Positions 1 through 12,650 of a stretch of DNA of 64,000 bases are shown piece after piece (positions within the stretch are counted from its first letter, which is position 1; every line of letters begins with the position of its first letter). The translations under genes were made by a program, and so were the position numbers. This stretch comes from Rhodeus uyekii (taxonomy: Eukaryota; Chordata; Actinopteri; Cypriniformes; Acheilognathidae). The notes beneath the pieces were generated by a model that was not told the origin of the DNA, did not search any database, and saw nothing but the letters and a program-made list of their open reading frames with translations. The DNA is taken from positions 1 through 64,000 of the forward strand of contig JAWRVZ010000588.1 of assembly GCA_037043235.1 (NCBI GenBank), read 5' to 3'.

Positions 1-489
1 TATTCAAAAGTAAATTTTGGTTTTAGTAAGGGCAGCAGTAACACAGTTTTGCTAGATATTTGTATTTAAAAGACTTATTTACACTGTGAAAATGAAATAC
101 AAATTATACAGTACAGTTAAACATTTTGCGGTCAGTAAGATTTAAAAATAAATTCATACATGTGTTAACTTGATCAATGGTGATAGTAAAGACTCACTGT
201 CGCACTTCACTTGTCACCTTCAGCACTACAACTCCCATGATCCTCCCTGGTCATCACACACCCTTTCATAATTGTGGATTTACGTTGGTTTTGAATAAAT
301 TCATTTGTTTTATTGAACCTTCTTCGCCGTCTTCCTCTTGTGCTGACACTTACACTGTTACAACAGCAACAAAAATCAAATTTCAAATAAATTATATTGT
401 TTTGAATTTACTATTCATGATTTCCACACACACAAAACAATGCAACACAACCATTGTTGACTGAAAATAATTACAACTGTTTCTTGAGC

Positions 490-590
490 AGTGAATCAGT
501 ATAATAGAATGATTTCTGAAGGATCATGTGACACTGAAGACTGGAGTAATGATGCTGAAAATTCAGTGTTTTTTTTAGCAAGCACAAACA
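490..590 (-). repeat. Dispersed cyprinid-type repeat fragment
   Basis: It contains the segment GATCATGTGACACTGAAGAC with ACTGGAGTAATGATGCTGAA. The reverse complement of this wording recurs as a diagnostic block of a repeat seen several times in the window. Confidence 0.5.
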
Positions 591-2120
591 ACTCAAGTCA
601 GACTGCATGGCACAAACAATACCAGATAACCAACAGAAAGCCAAGAGGAACTTAAATACGCAAGATAATGAACGGCTGCGATGAATAATTGAATATCCAT
701 GATAACTGATTGGTGGGAAACTAGAACACAGGAAATGAAAGAAAAACAAAGTAAATGTTCATGAAAATCAAGCGTAACAGAAAATAAAATTAGTGAGCAT
801 GTCCAAGTGAGAGTGAGTGGTATTGTATATCTTTGAATATGTATTTTTTTATTAATATAAATATTAAAAAAATATTAATAATGTGCCTTTGTGTAAATAC
901 TTTTCAAGAATCTGACAGCATTTTCTACCCACCATGATACACAGGTTGGTCAATAAAATAAAATAATTGTGATTTCATTATTTAAAATCCAGTGATAATA
1001 ATGACATTTTAACCAACATTTCTTTTTTGCACTATTTTTCATGCATTCTCTGCACTTGATATGTCCAAATTAATCTTTGAAAGACATTTTTGGTAAATGG
1101 TATTTCAGAAAAGAAACTTAATGAGATTTTATAGACGATATTCAAGGCCTGTGGTTTGTTTTGCTGAATGCATGTGTATAGCAAATAGGAAGAGAAATGA
1201 AAAATGACACCTGAGACATATGCAGCGGAGTGACAGCACTCATCAATAATTCTATGTGATCTCCAGAGGAAAGAGTGTGTTGCAGGTGTCTTACAGTACA
1301 GTGAAGCGAAGCAAAGGCACTATTTCATATTTCTCAGATGACTATTGCTTGTCAACGATGGACCGGGACTGACAGGTTGTTAATATGGGAAGTGTGTCAT
1401 CTTGATGCCAACTATCCATTGCTATGAGGTGTGTCAACTGATTCCCTGAGATGACCTGGATTACAGATGGCAACATATTCTTACATGACTGATTGAAACA
1501 CAGGGTTTTATTCACAGAACCAGTGGAGTATAAGACCTCCTAATTTAAAAAAAGTTTTCCCTGCTCCGAAACTTTACTCAGCTTCATGAACTAGCTTCAG
1601 TGTCACTGACTTTGATCCTGTTCCTCCTTTCCAGATGTTATTTCTCAGCAGGGTCTCTTTAACATATTTTTTTTTTTTGCTCTGTAAGGATTTCAGAGAA
1701 ACATGGGATTTGACAAGGCTGTGTTAGACCAGAGCCTCAGATCTCTAATGCAGAATGTATTCTCAGAATATAACCGCTGACAAGATCGTCAGAAAATCAA
1801 AAGCCAGCTTAGCTGCCATAGTTCAAATGTATAGGCAGGGGATTTACGGAGGTTAAGAATAGACCTGTGTTTTATTGTAGCAGCACCCATCTCGATGTTC
1901 TTCTCTTTAAATTTGCAGAATACACCTTTGTTCACTTTGCCAGGAATAAGAAACTATATAGGGGTGCTGTATTTGCAAGATATTATGATGCATAGAAAGT
2001 TGGAAGGAAAGACAGAAAAAAACGGAAAGACAGATGGATAGACAGACAGATAGAATGATCAACCAATCAATCGATAGATAGACAGACAGACAGATAGAAT
2101 GATCGACCAATCAATCATTG

Positions 2121-2121
<1 letters not shown>

Positions 2122-2167
<46 letters not shown>
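2122..2167. repeat. (GATA)n microsatellite
   Basis: About eleven uninterrupted GATA units, flanked by degenerate GACA/GATA copies from about 2030. Confidence 0.9.
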
Positions 2168-2643
2168 GGATGGATGATAGGAAGTGTGTCTAATACACTG
2201 CTCATTCAGTGGCTTTCTGAGATGTCATTTGGACAGATCTAAGAGGATCAAAGAGGATTCTGTCAGTACAATTCCATACAGACGCCTCAAGTTTTTCAAG
2301 TTGCATTAGTCAAGCTTTACGTATTCTCATTTTTCACACCACTCAAAGATGCTCTGTTTCCACAAGAGTGGCATCCATTACGGAATAAATCCTTTTGTCT
2401 TCTGAATGCTGATGTTCACTGTCACAGTCTTGGCTGATCATAAAAGCACAATTCCCTCATTTCTTCAAAGGAATGCAAAAGCTGTTGCACCTTCACATAT
2501 TTTAGGACTTGTGTATAACACAAGCATGAAAATCCCTGCAAGACCCGAATCCAAGAAGGATGATCATTACACGAATGGATGAATGAATGGATGGATGGAG
2601 TGAGAGAGAGTGCAAAAGAGAGAGATATGATGATGGATGGATG

Positions 2644-2766
<123 letters not shown>

Positions 2767-3224
2767 AACTAAACATTATCCATGTTTCAAGAACAATGCA
2801 ACATTTTAGAATCTAATAATCTCAGTATATCTTTAGGCACGACACTTCTTGTTAATGATATTTCAGCATGTGAAGACTGCATTCTGAGGCTGATTTCTGT
2901 TGATACACAACTCCAACACTTCATAGGGCATTAATGAGAAATTATCATTTGCGGTATGAATTTACTGAGGGCTACGTCTGATCTGTGGCAGTAAAAACAA
3001 GTTATGTTATCATAAGAGCTACAATAATCTATTATTGTAGGCCTGTTAATTACTCTTTTTTTTAACCCAGAGGCCAGGGGTTCAGAATTGTGTGATCTTT
3101 ATTTATGGTAACATGCTTGCACAAGCTGAAAATATACAAAACTCATGCCTAAATAAATCTACAATATTGATCTCATTAAATAATGAAGAATTCATTCATT
3201 CCTTATATGCTAAAACTTTATATA

Positions 3225-3375
3225 CACTACCAGTCAAAAGTTTGTGGTCAGTAAGATTTTTTAACATCTTTAAGTCTTTAGACAGTGATATTGTGAAATA
3301 TTATTACTAATATTCTGGAATTCCTCCAGTCTTCAGTGTTACATGACACAGTCAGAAATCATTCTACTTTGGTGC
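3225..3375. repeat. Dispersed cyprinid-type repeat fragment
   Basis: It begins CTACCAGTCAAAAGTTTGTG and GTCAGTAAGATTTTTTAACA, followed by TTCCAGTCTTCAGTGTTACA. The same blocks recur at 24495, 33415, 40508, 44689 and 45310 in either orientation. Confidence 0.6.
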
Positions 3376-3382
3376 ATAAAAC

Positions 3383-3386
<4 letters not shown>

Positions 3387-3462
<76 letters not shown>
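3387..3462. repeat. (AT)n microsatellite
   Basis: An uninterrupted TA dinucleotide run of roughly 75 bases after a short GTGTGT lead. Confidence 0.95.
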
Positions 3463-3464
<2 letters not shown>

Positions 3465-3538
3465 GCTGAACAATGCTAAAAACATTGATTAAAACTGTTT
3501 CAAACAGTGTTTCAAAACAACAGTATTTATGACATTTC

Positions 3539-4592
3539 TATGGAAGCCCATTTCCGCCACATAAGAAAAAAAAATCGCGCATGAAAACTCGAAATTATGA
3601 CAAACGTAAGTCGAAATAATGACTTACTTAAGTCGAAATAATGACTTACTAAGTCATAATTATGACTTACTAAGTCGAAATAATGACTTACTAAGTCATA
3701 TTTATGACTTAAGTCGAAATAATGACTTACTAAGTCATAATTATGACTTACTTAAGTCGAAATTATGACTATCTTGCGAGCACATTTGATCCGACACGAC
3801 AGGATAAACTGTGAACACATTAAGGAATACTTTAATCGTTGTTTTACTAATCATAAAGATATAACAACAACTTCAAACCTCTGGCCAATGTCATGATTAT
3901 AGATAGGTGCACCAAATATGGTATTGTAACTAATAAGGAAAAGGTGCGAGTTCTGTTACGGCTTTTAGATGGTGAAGGGGTTGATTTGTGACTGAGGAGG
4001 CGTGTGTATCATAACTTTATGGATCCATCTATAACCATGACATCGGCCAGAGGTTTAACGTTGTTGTTCAATGAAAGCTGCCACCGCAGCAACGTATGTT
4101 TTGTTCTTTCTGCGCCAAAGCTTGTTCTTTATCAAAATCGTTTCAAAAGTGCGTTTGCTCAGCCCTATATTGTTCCACTAATAATGCAAGAATTTCATTA
4201 TTAGTAAAACCCCAATTAAAGTATTCCTTATGTTCACAGTTCATCCCGTGTCGTTTGGATCAATGTGCTCGCAAGACAGTAAGTCATTATTTCGACATAG
4301 TAAGTCATAATTATGACTTAGTAAGTCATTATTTCGACATAGTAAGTCATAATTATGACTTAGTAAGTCATAATTTCGACTTAAGTAAGTCATAATTATG
4401 ACTTAGTCATTATTTCGACTTAGTAAGTCATTATTTCGACATAGTATGTCATAATTATGACTTAGTAAGTCATTATTTCGACTTAAGTCATAATTATGAC
4501 TTAGTAAGTCATTATTTCGACTTACGTGTGTCATAATTTCGAGTTTTCATGCGCGATTTTTTTTTCTTATGTGGCGGAAATGGGCTTCCATA
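3539..4592. mobile_element. 1.05 kb fold-back (long-TIR) DNA element with palindromic tandem core
   Basis: The outer 64 bases (TATGGAAGCCCATTTCCGCC...) are mirrored exactly, as a reverse complement, at 4529-4592. A CATTTC duplication flanks both ends (3533-3538 and 4593-4598; 7 bp if the terminal base is reassigned). Inside each arm is a tandem array of a self-complementary unit built from AAGTCGAAATAATGACTTAC and AAGTCATAATTATGACTTAC (about 3600-3770 and 4275-4530). Further in, GCGAGCACATTTGATCC near 3776 and the block around AACCTCTGGCC near 3878 also have inverted partners at about 4250-4275 and 4045-4060. No transposase is encoded. It is probably a non-autonomous DNA transposon; the superfamily is undetermined. 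Confidence 0.75.
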
Positions 4593-5321
4593 CATTTCAA
4601 ATCTTGTGAGTCACACAATAGCTTTGTGTGAGGTACATAATTAAATGTATATGACTTTTAAATAAAAAAAGTTTAATTATTGTTTTAGCTTAGAGTGCAT
4701 GTCGATGGAGACCCAAACAACTGACTCTAATAATATTACTGTAATCTCTATGGATGAAAGCATACGGACAGCTTGTTACTTACCGGTACTTGTTTTAGTT
4801 TTTGTGAAAGAAATAAAAAAACGAATCTTATGTTTTCATCTTAGGAAGAAAACATAAGCACAAGATGTATGAGACAGTAATGAAAATATGCCTAATGTAT
4901 TTCACAAATCTAGAATAGCAGAAGCCCAGAAAAGCACCAGAACTTCTTTAAACTATACATTTTTAATTGCAAGACAGATAAAATATATTTCCTAGAAAAA
5001 TGTTGGTGCTAAAAGAAAATCATGAAAGTCCAATAGTGTATACAATTACATAAACTACATCACAAGTAAAACAGTCATTTAATAATAAATACAACAAGCC
5101 AATGCCTCTGAGCTACTAACATTTCAATGGAAAACAAAACATTGACTGGAGTGAACTGATTATAAGCTCGCTGTTTTAGAGCTCATGTGTGTTACTCATA
5201 AAGCCATGATTACATATGACTCAATGAAAGACTTTCACAATGTGAAAATACACCGCGGCTTTGTCACAGTTATTTCTGCCATATTTCCAGCATCGTAAAG
5301 TCTTTAATACAACCGACTTGA
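4593..5321. other. Spacer before the promoter block
   Basis: AT-rich sequence with no supported exon, repeat or RNA gene. Confidence 0.5.
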
Positions 5322-5392
5322 GTGACGTCCGCTTCCGCCACGGGTTCAGACAGACTAGCTTCAGACTGTCTGGTGGCGGAAGCACACGTCAC
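5322..5392. repeat. Hairpin-forming inverted repeat with CRE-like ends
   Basis: Arms 5322-5341 and 5373-5392 match at 18 of 20 positions when one is reverse-complemented. Each outer end carries TGACGT and each inner end GCTTCCGCCAC. A second inverted pair (CAGACAG / CTGTCTG) lies in the loop. The sequence sits about 200 bp upstream of the TATA box. Confidence 0.6.
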
Positions 5393-5524
5393 AGAGCGCG
5401 TTCCACGTTGCGTAAATTGCGTTACACATTCCTCGAATGTGAAGACAGGTGTGAGAATGTGCCGAGTTAGTTCGTAAGTGGCTTCGAGAATGGCATTTCC
5501 GCAGTGGAGGCAGAGTTTTGTGCG

Positions 5525-5600
5525 GTGCGCAGCGTGAGTGTTTTAGTACCGAGCGGAGAGGAGATGCACACGGCACTCGAGTGAGGTAAACTATATAAAA
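5525..5600 (+). promoter_or_regulatory. Putative slc39a10 core promoter: two MRE matches and a TATA box
   Basis: The metal-response-element core is TGCRCNC. GTGCGCA at 5525-5531 is a reverse-strand match, and TGCACACGGC at 5565-5574 is a forward match that includes the GGC extension. A TATA box (TATAAAA, 5594-5600) follows about 20 bases later. The block is GC-richer than its surroundings and is the only strong promoter-like stretch upstream of slc39a10. MTF-1 binds MREs, and zinc repression of zebrafish zip10 through MREs near its start site has been reported, as I recall. Assignment to slc39a10 is by position and strand. Confidence 0.5.
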
Positions 5601-5624
5601 CCCGCTTTGTTTTCATACACTCCC

Positions 5625-5668
5625 ACAACATGGACCCGAGCAGCTTCAGATGGGTCAATGAGAGCAGG
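5625..5668 (+). other. slc39a10: Putative first exon of slc39a10
   Basis: It starts about 25 bases after the TATA box and ends at a plausible donor, GCAGG|GTATTA. It contains an ATG at 5630 whose 13 codons run open to the donor and would join in frame to the exon at 16772. Both the start site and the donor are inferred. Confidence 0.35.
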
Positions 5669-8451
5669 GTATTACGATAAAACCTTGAAATGCGTATACT
5701 TATTATTGATTTTATCGCTTTCGGCGCTATCAGTGTTAGCTGCTGCTATTTAGATTGACCATGTTTCCGGCGATTGCTCTTTTTAAAGCTGCTGCTTGAC
5801 TAGCTGCGTTTCTCTGCTTAATATACACGTGTTTATTGTTAACAAAATGGACATTTGTTCACGTAGACATTGAAGAAGATTTATTGCGCCTTGAAGGGGA
5901 AGTGTGGGGTTTAATAGCATGTTTGGGCTTTTGGATCAGTCATGTGAAGAAGTTGACTTGGGGTGTAGGAGTCTTACAGATGATCTCATAGGTTATATTT
6001 AAAACCAATTGTTCCTGTTTTGCTGGTTTCCTTAGACTGCAGAATTAATGTTTTTCTCTTTTTCTTTAGGTGTCTGTGCACAAATGCTTAATTCACCTTT
6101 TAATTACAGTTGGAAATGTCAAATTAAAAAGGCCAATTAAACTTGGGTTGTGTTTTGAATGTGTAATAATGCGGGTTATGTTCAATTTTCAGTTACTTTG
6201 CACGTTTAACATGCTTGTTTGCAATCGAGTAACATTTGGCAGATCCCATTTGAAAATGCCCAAATCCCTTTAAAAGATCAGCTAAAAAGTGTTTGACTTT
6301 ATTTGTATGTCACATATTAAGTCAAGCACTGTTTTGTTTTGCAATATGGCATCAGAAGGGTGTTACTCAAAAAGACACAAGCAATAATTGTAATAGACTG
6401 TAGTTTGATACAGGACACGCATAAACAAGGTGCTACTCTGTGTTTTAATGGCAGAAATGTAACATAATGACTGGGCAAATGGCAGTACTGCGGCAGTGAA
6501 ACTGTTTTCCTGTTCAGCCAGTGCACACCTGCAGAAACCGTCCTGTTTAACTGGGCCTAACCACAACAACTGCTGTTTGTGGATCTACAGTTCATCTGCT
6601 TATAAAAGGCAGATGTTAACCCAGTTTAAAATGTGGAAACTGAAATCTTAAAATATTAAATCCAAAGCTACACCATATAATGTTTATTTGTCAAGGCCAC
6701 TTTTGTATTCACATCCATAGTAATTTACAAATCATGTTTGTCTGAGTACCGTAGTCTTGCAAAAACCAGTGGTAATTAAAAAACAACCCAAATAACTTTT
6801 CTCTTTTTTTTGAGATGCACTGATAAATACAATGTAGCCTGTTTTTAAGATGACGTACAGTAGTAGTATATGCACCTACACAAATCCTTAATCGAAAGAG
6901 ATGACTTTTATTCTGTAGTATTGCAACTTTTGATGGGCTTCAGTTCTGCTGGAGATTCTTTCAGATGGTAGTTCCAGCATTATTTCCCTTATCGATTGCC
7001 TTTCAAAGATTGGTAAAATATCTGTTAAATATGCCAGTAAAAATAGATGTATATATTATATATATATATGTATATAGATATTTGCCTTGGCTTTCATAGA
7101 TTGTTGGTCCAGTGGGAGAAGTAGGTGTTGTCCTCCCTAGACTCCTGCTGATGGTGTTTGTCTACCGTTTCCAAGGCGAGGTGTTTGACATTTTAGATGA
7201 GCTCAAGGGCTGGAGACCGTGTGCATTATTGAGGTGCCAATTAATGTTGTCGTGACTGTTTACTTGTGGCTGTAGAGTCATTAGTAGAATTTAAGTGCAG
7301 GTGATTGGCTCAAAACAACCCGGCAGCAGAAACAAGAACTCATTAACAAATACGGTAGATTGTGTCTTTCACTGTGTTGAGGTGAATGGGAATGCCTATG
7401 CGTAGCTTTATCCATAGTTTTATAGATGACCTTGATTGTACCAGTTGATTATACGGCATTTGCTTAAAATACTCATATTGTTATCAGTGATAATTAACTA
7501 ATGTTTATTGTAGGACCACAGAGGATAAACAAACGACCATGCAAGTGGAGATGCTGGTCAGTATGTGTCTTTTGCTTTTAATCTGAAAAGGCTGCATTTC
7601 TGGTTCTGTTACAGGCGTTCCTAACCACTGATACTTTGTGAAACAACCCAGTTGTTGTAGTAATACATACTAGCATAATATTTAAGTTGAGAAATTGTCC
7701 ATTGGTTGATTCTTGCTGAAAGTTGAACATATTGCATGTATTGTCATACTATGAACAGTCTCAAACAAAGTCGCTTTACAGGCCAGCATTAAACAAGATT
7801 TTGTCAAATACGGGCTGGCATTTTATCATGTGACTTGCCCAGTCTTAATCAAACACGACTTCACATTTGGTAATAACAGCCCATGAGATTGTTCACATGA
7901 TCAGCTATTTGCATATATAGAGCCGTTAAGTATTAAAGAGATTAAATGAACATGAACTGGATGGGGCCTCTTTAGGGATTTCCGGGGTCTTAGCAGATGC
8001 CTGAAATTATAAAATGTAAATTATCACATTAAACACTAAGTTGGTGTGTTTTATGGCAGGTTTAGTGGAGAATTTGTATTTATTTATATTTAATACAGGG
8101 CTCGAGTTCAGCAGGTATTGCGCATAATTTAACTCATTCTTCCAGGTTTTGCTCTTACAAACATTTATTGAATTTTCTTGTTGGTTGAATGAGCAAATTT
8201 ATCCACACAGATTACCTAATTAAATCAGTAATTTAAACACTTTCTGTGAGATGTGATTTCACAAACGGCAAAAGTGATTCAGTGCTATCATGTCTTCGCT
8301 CTCTCTTTCAAAATCAGCATGTCTTCACATCATTACATTACTCTCAAGAGACGGTTGGCATACCCAACGCGCGCACGCATAAAGCCACTTCTCAAACAAC
8401 ACCTCTTATTGCACATAAACTGTCAAAAACGTGGTGAGTATTCACATAAAT

Positions 8452-8959
8452 CAGTGCTTCTCAATTATTTGCTGTCACGCCCCCTAGGAAGAGGTAAAGA
8501 ATTTGCGCAACCCCCTCCCCCCATTTTGGAACTTTCACCTCATTGTTTCCATGGCAACGCGTCATGCTTGTCACGTGACATACCGCAGTCACAAAAAGCG
8601 CTGTATAATAGATCACAGTTACTTAGATTTTTCTTTTTTATTCAAAATAGTCACCAACTTGTTGGCTCAATTTGTTGAAACCTAAAAGAAACCTAATGTG
8701 GTTGAAAACACTGAATTGTTGTGATAAATGACAAGCGCGTCTTTTTTTGGATCAGTGCCAGATATCGCGTGAAAACACTTGTGAATTGAGCTGTTGATCA
8801 CGTGACACACATGAACACCGGTGTTATCATACATGTCAAAGGATGAGGGGACGGTTATCTGAACTCCATATATGCGACTCTTGTTCAGTGCAAGAAAACC
8901 TACTCCCCAGGGCAAAAAAAGCATGTACCCCAGGGTCACGCACTATTTGAGAACCACTG
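8452..8959. mobile_element. hAT-like miniature element, 508 bp
   Basis: Ends are CAGTGCTTCTCAA on the left and CAGTGGTTCTCAAA (reverse complement) on the right. A perfect 8-bp duplication, ACATAAAT, sits at 8444-8451 and 8960-8967. Terminal CAGTGGTTCTCAA and 8-bp duplications are typical of hAT elements. The internal ORFs are not transposase-like. Confidence 0.85.
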
Positions 8960-11900
8960 ACATAAATAGTCTGGGATGTCTTAAGTGAACATAAGTAGTT
9001 GAGAAAGAAAACGCATGGATATCAGTATATTGGATCTGTGCATTAGCTCTTAAAGTGACAGCAGCCTAATATACCTGCAGCTGGGAATGTGTCATTAATG
9101 TTAATCAAAGATCAAAAGAAGAATTCTTACATACAACGAAACATTATTGAATACTGTTAGAAAACTGCTACCTGAAAACCTTCAAAGTGCACTTCATTTG
9201 TATTTTAATTTTGTTGTATTTATTTATGCTTCTGTTTGTAATTTGTTTATTTCTTCTTGTTGATTTTGTACATTTAATTGGTTGAAATCCTCGTGCTGTG
9301 TAAACTCATGTGCAACAAAATTACCCAATTGTAAAAAGACAATGTGTGTGTAAATGTGCCGGAAAAGCCTATGGTCTATTCCAGATGAGTGTCTAGTGAT
9401 TAGGTCAGGTAGTTTAGGGTATTATATAACTAGTCTTGAGAATCTTTGTAATCTATAAAATCTCTATATTTATGTAGTACTAACAATCAAGAATAGGATT
9501 ATTTCACAATTTGTTACATACAAAACAACGCACACACCAAATGCCAAGTCTTAAGTCTCAACTTAACTTCCTAAATTTTGGAGGAAAGCGTTGCAACATC
9601 ATTATAACGTCACATTAGTCATGATACATGTTAATTCTGATAAAGGGACTTTCAGAGAGTATACTAGCCATGATTAGAACTGCTTTGTTGCTTAACAGGA
9701 CCCGTTTAAGATGCTTAACTCTCCAAGTGATGTCATGTCCTTTTCTTAAGCAATAAGCTGTTCTTAAGCCATTGCTCTACGAGGTTGGTGTGATGATTTG
9801 TAATCATTAACATTGCATTGGGCCTACAGAAATATAGTTTTTAATGTTTTAGGGATTCTCATTGCAATCAAATAGAGATGGAAAAAGTATTGCCCGCTAT
9901 ATCAATATTGGCTGATAAATTGGTCATGGGACGTACACTATTTCTAGATGGATAATTTGTGAAAGCATTTCATGTAGGGCTAAAACGATTAGTCTACATT
10001 ATCGACAAGAACAAAGTGACTGATATCTCATTTTGTTGAATTTGTATTGGATATAATCTCACAATTAAGGATCCTACCTATGTTTTTCAGTGGTTCCTAT
10101 CCTATTGCGTCTCACTTGTTGACTCCTCAATTGACCTGACAAGTGTTAAAAATCCCTCTGATTAGTATCTAGCCTTGTCTTTGAAAATCACTCTCTCGTT
10201 TTCAGTTTGTCTGCATAATAGCTCTCTGGTGTCCAGTGGACATCACAGATTGAAGTCTCGCAGGGAAAAACTACAGGCATCAAAGTATTCTCTCCTGCGT
10301 TGTCTGTGAAAACACTGGACCTTTACTTATGGTGCTTCTTTTGATATTTAAGCTCTACAGCTGACCTTTGAAACCAATTTACAGAAGTTGTGCTGAATCA
10401 CACAAAATTTGACTGTTAACTGTTATATAGTTAACTGAATACAATGAGAATAAATTGCATGTATTTAGTCCCTCTGATGAAATATGGATTTTGGATAGAC
10501 TTGCTATGTATGAGAAACTGTTTAATGGGTGTTTCTTTGTCGGAATATTTGGTTAACAATAATGTAACCAGAAAGATCTCAGTAAGTGGTGGGGGTTCCT
10601 TGGATATATGGATGTCAAGATGCACGTACATACAAATTGCCATCAGCTATGTTTTTTCTGCATTTGATGGCTACTTCAGGGATTATTATCTCTCCCTCCT
10701 CCCACTCCTACTCACCCACCTACCAACATTTACAAACACACATATGTCCAGTACACCCTCCCCTCTGCACTAAATCAGCACACTTGAAGAGTTCAAATCA
10801 TCAGACCTCGTTCCATATTGCTGTAGAGCCTTCCCGTGTCTGACGACGTATGACTTGTTCTTCCACCCTGTTGAGGCAGAAAGAGGTAAGCTGTCGGATG
10901 CACCTGTAGGCAGATCTGCAGATACTAAACTGATCTGTGTCACATTTTCACTCTGGATAGACTGTCAAAAGCCAATCCTAGTAGTGTGAAGATCCACAGT
11001 TCAGCAAGGCGACAGCAACACTTGAAGGTGACTAACTTGTTGAACTTATTTATTTTATTTGAACTTGATGAAAGTTGAAAGTTGCCACTGGTTTTGCTTG
11101 CTGGGTGTTGGATTGATTGATTCTGACTTGGTTATGTTGTTAGAGATAGCCTAACCTATAATCTATAAATATTTCTAGGTTAATCCAGGTCACTCAGCTG
11201 ATGGTATGCTGTATTTTATTTGCTGTCTTCATGTGATCAAAGCACTTCTGTATGTTTTTATGAGACGTTTACGATCAAAACAAGTGTATGGACTGGTTAC
11301 AGTTTAAGTACAGTGTAACTTACAGTACTGTTTGGGTGGAAACATGTATACAGTATTGCTAGGTAATCTTATATTTAGTGTCAACACATTTTTTCTACCA
11401 TGCATCTGGGTCCAGTCCTCCACATGAACCGAATAACTTGCTGTTCTAGAGAGTTTGTTTATTTTAAAGGTGTGTGTTTGCAGTCAAGAGGTCATGCTTT
11501 TGGAGGCTTTGATTCTTGACTCCACCTAGACACACACACATGCCCATTTAACCAGTGCTGGACCATCTAGATTATTTTTTAAGACCTTTAATAGGTCTTT
11601 GTTAGGTAGTCTACATCCACTGTTCCTTGTGCTGCAAAGTTATTGCTGTCATTTCCCAGAATCCCTTGTGCAAACATGTGTAGTTCCCATCTGTTGTGTG
11701 GCATCTGCTCTTCTCAAGCCTCGAGGCTTCTAACATACAATTTTTGTGTGTGTGTTGCAGTTGAAATTAAATGACTTCTTAAATGCATAGAGACACTTAG
11801 GACAGATGATATATTTGAAGGAGTTGGTTGAAGAGATGTGTTCCCGCATTGCTTGGCTTAGCTGCAGCTCATAGAATTGTTCTGTGGCCTGCTAAAATTC

Positions 11901-12650
11901 ACACTGACCACAAAATGAGTTGACGCATAAATACATTAGAGAGGAATGTTGGCCCAGATCACCACCAAGTTGTTCGCCTTTGTTGTAAAAGCTGCTTTAT
12001 TTGATCCATACAAGTTCCACTGTAACCCTGCTCAACCTCTTACATTAAGCTAAATTGTAAATGGGAATTCACCAGTGGTGGACTCATGCGTGACTTGCAA
12101 GAGATGCTCAGTCTAGGCAGAAGCCTCGTGAGAGTCATATGATACATCTTAAGGGCTCTCTCTTTTTCGCCCTCCGTTGCTTCGAAACTCAGGTTAATGT
12201 TTAATAACAGGACTTTGGGCAAACCCAGCAGCTTATTCCAGGAATGGGTTCTACAGAGGGTGATGCTTGGTACAGCTTGCCATCACAGATGTAGTAAAAT
12301 GTAGCTGTTTAGCAACTTATGTAGCAACTTTTAAGTCTTGTTAATGATGGTTACATAATTCTAAATTCATCACATAGCTGCCCGTGTCATTTAGAGTTCA
12401 TGTTTTCGTTTGTACTTTTGCCATGCCATGATTTGGTTTGGTGTTAGGGGTCCCGTTTAAGCACGGCACTGTGTTCAGAGTGGCTCAATCACCGTAAATG
12501 GTACTCCATCTCTGCAAGTGCTGTGAGGTTGACATGCATTTTAATCAGAAAAGGAACAAGACAAACATTGGTCCAGAGTTGTAATGAAAGGCGCTTACGG
12601 CACTGTTGACCAATAAAAGAGAACATTTTGTTTTTACTCCACTCACTAAT

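Noticed and set aside
4004..4395. 66- and 99-codon plus-strand ORFs
   Set aside because: They lie inside the fold-back element, and the second runs into its tandem array; there is no protein-like conservation.
3600..4530. Regularly spaced palindromic repeats resembling a CRISPR array
   Set aside because: The units are contiguous palindromes within a transposon-like fold-back element in vertebrate DNA. There are no unique spacers and no cas genes.
5361..5658. Short minus-strand ORFs in the promoter block
   Set aside because: They arise from GC-rich sequence with few stops; no family resemblance or splice context.
5630..5668. Start of a metallothionein gene (MDP... after MREs and a TATA box)
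   Set aside because: The MREs and an MDP start are suggestive, but no Cys-rich codons follow. The frame reads SSFRWVNESR and joins to slc39a10.
8253..8939. ORFs of 141 and 85 codons
   Set aside because: They overlap a hAT-like miniature element and its flank and show no transposase or host-protein wording.
10444..10843. 109- and 85-codon plus-strand ORFs in intron 1
   Set aside because: No recognisable domain, overlapping frames, and no splice support as coding exons.
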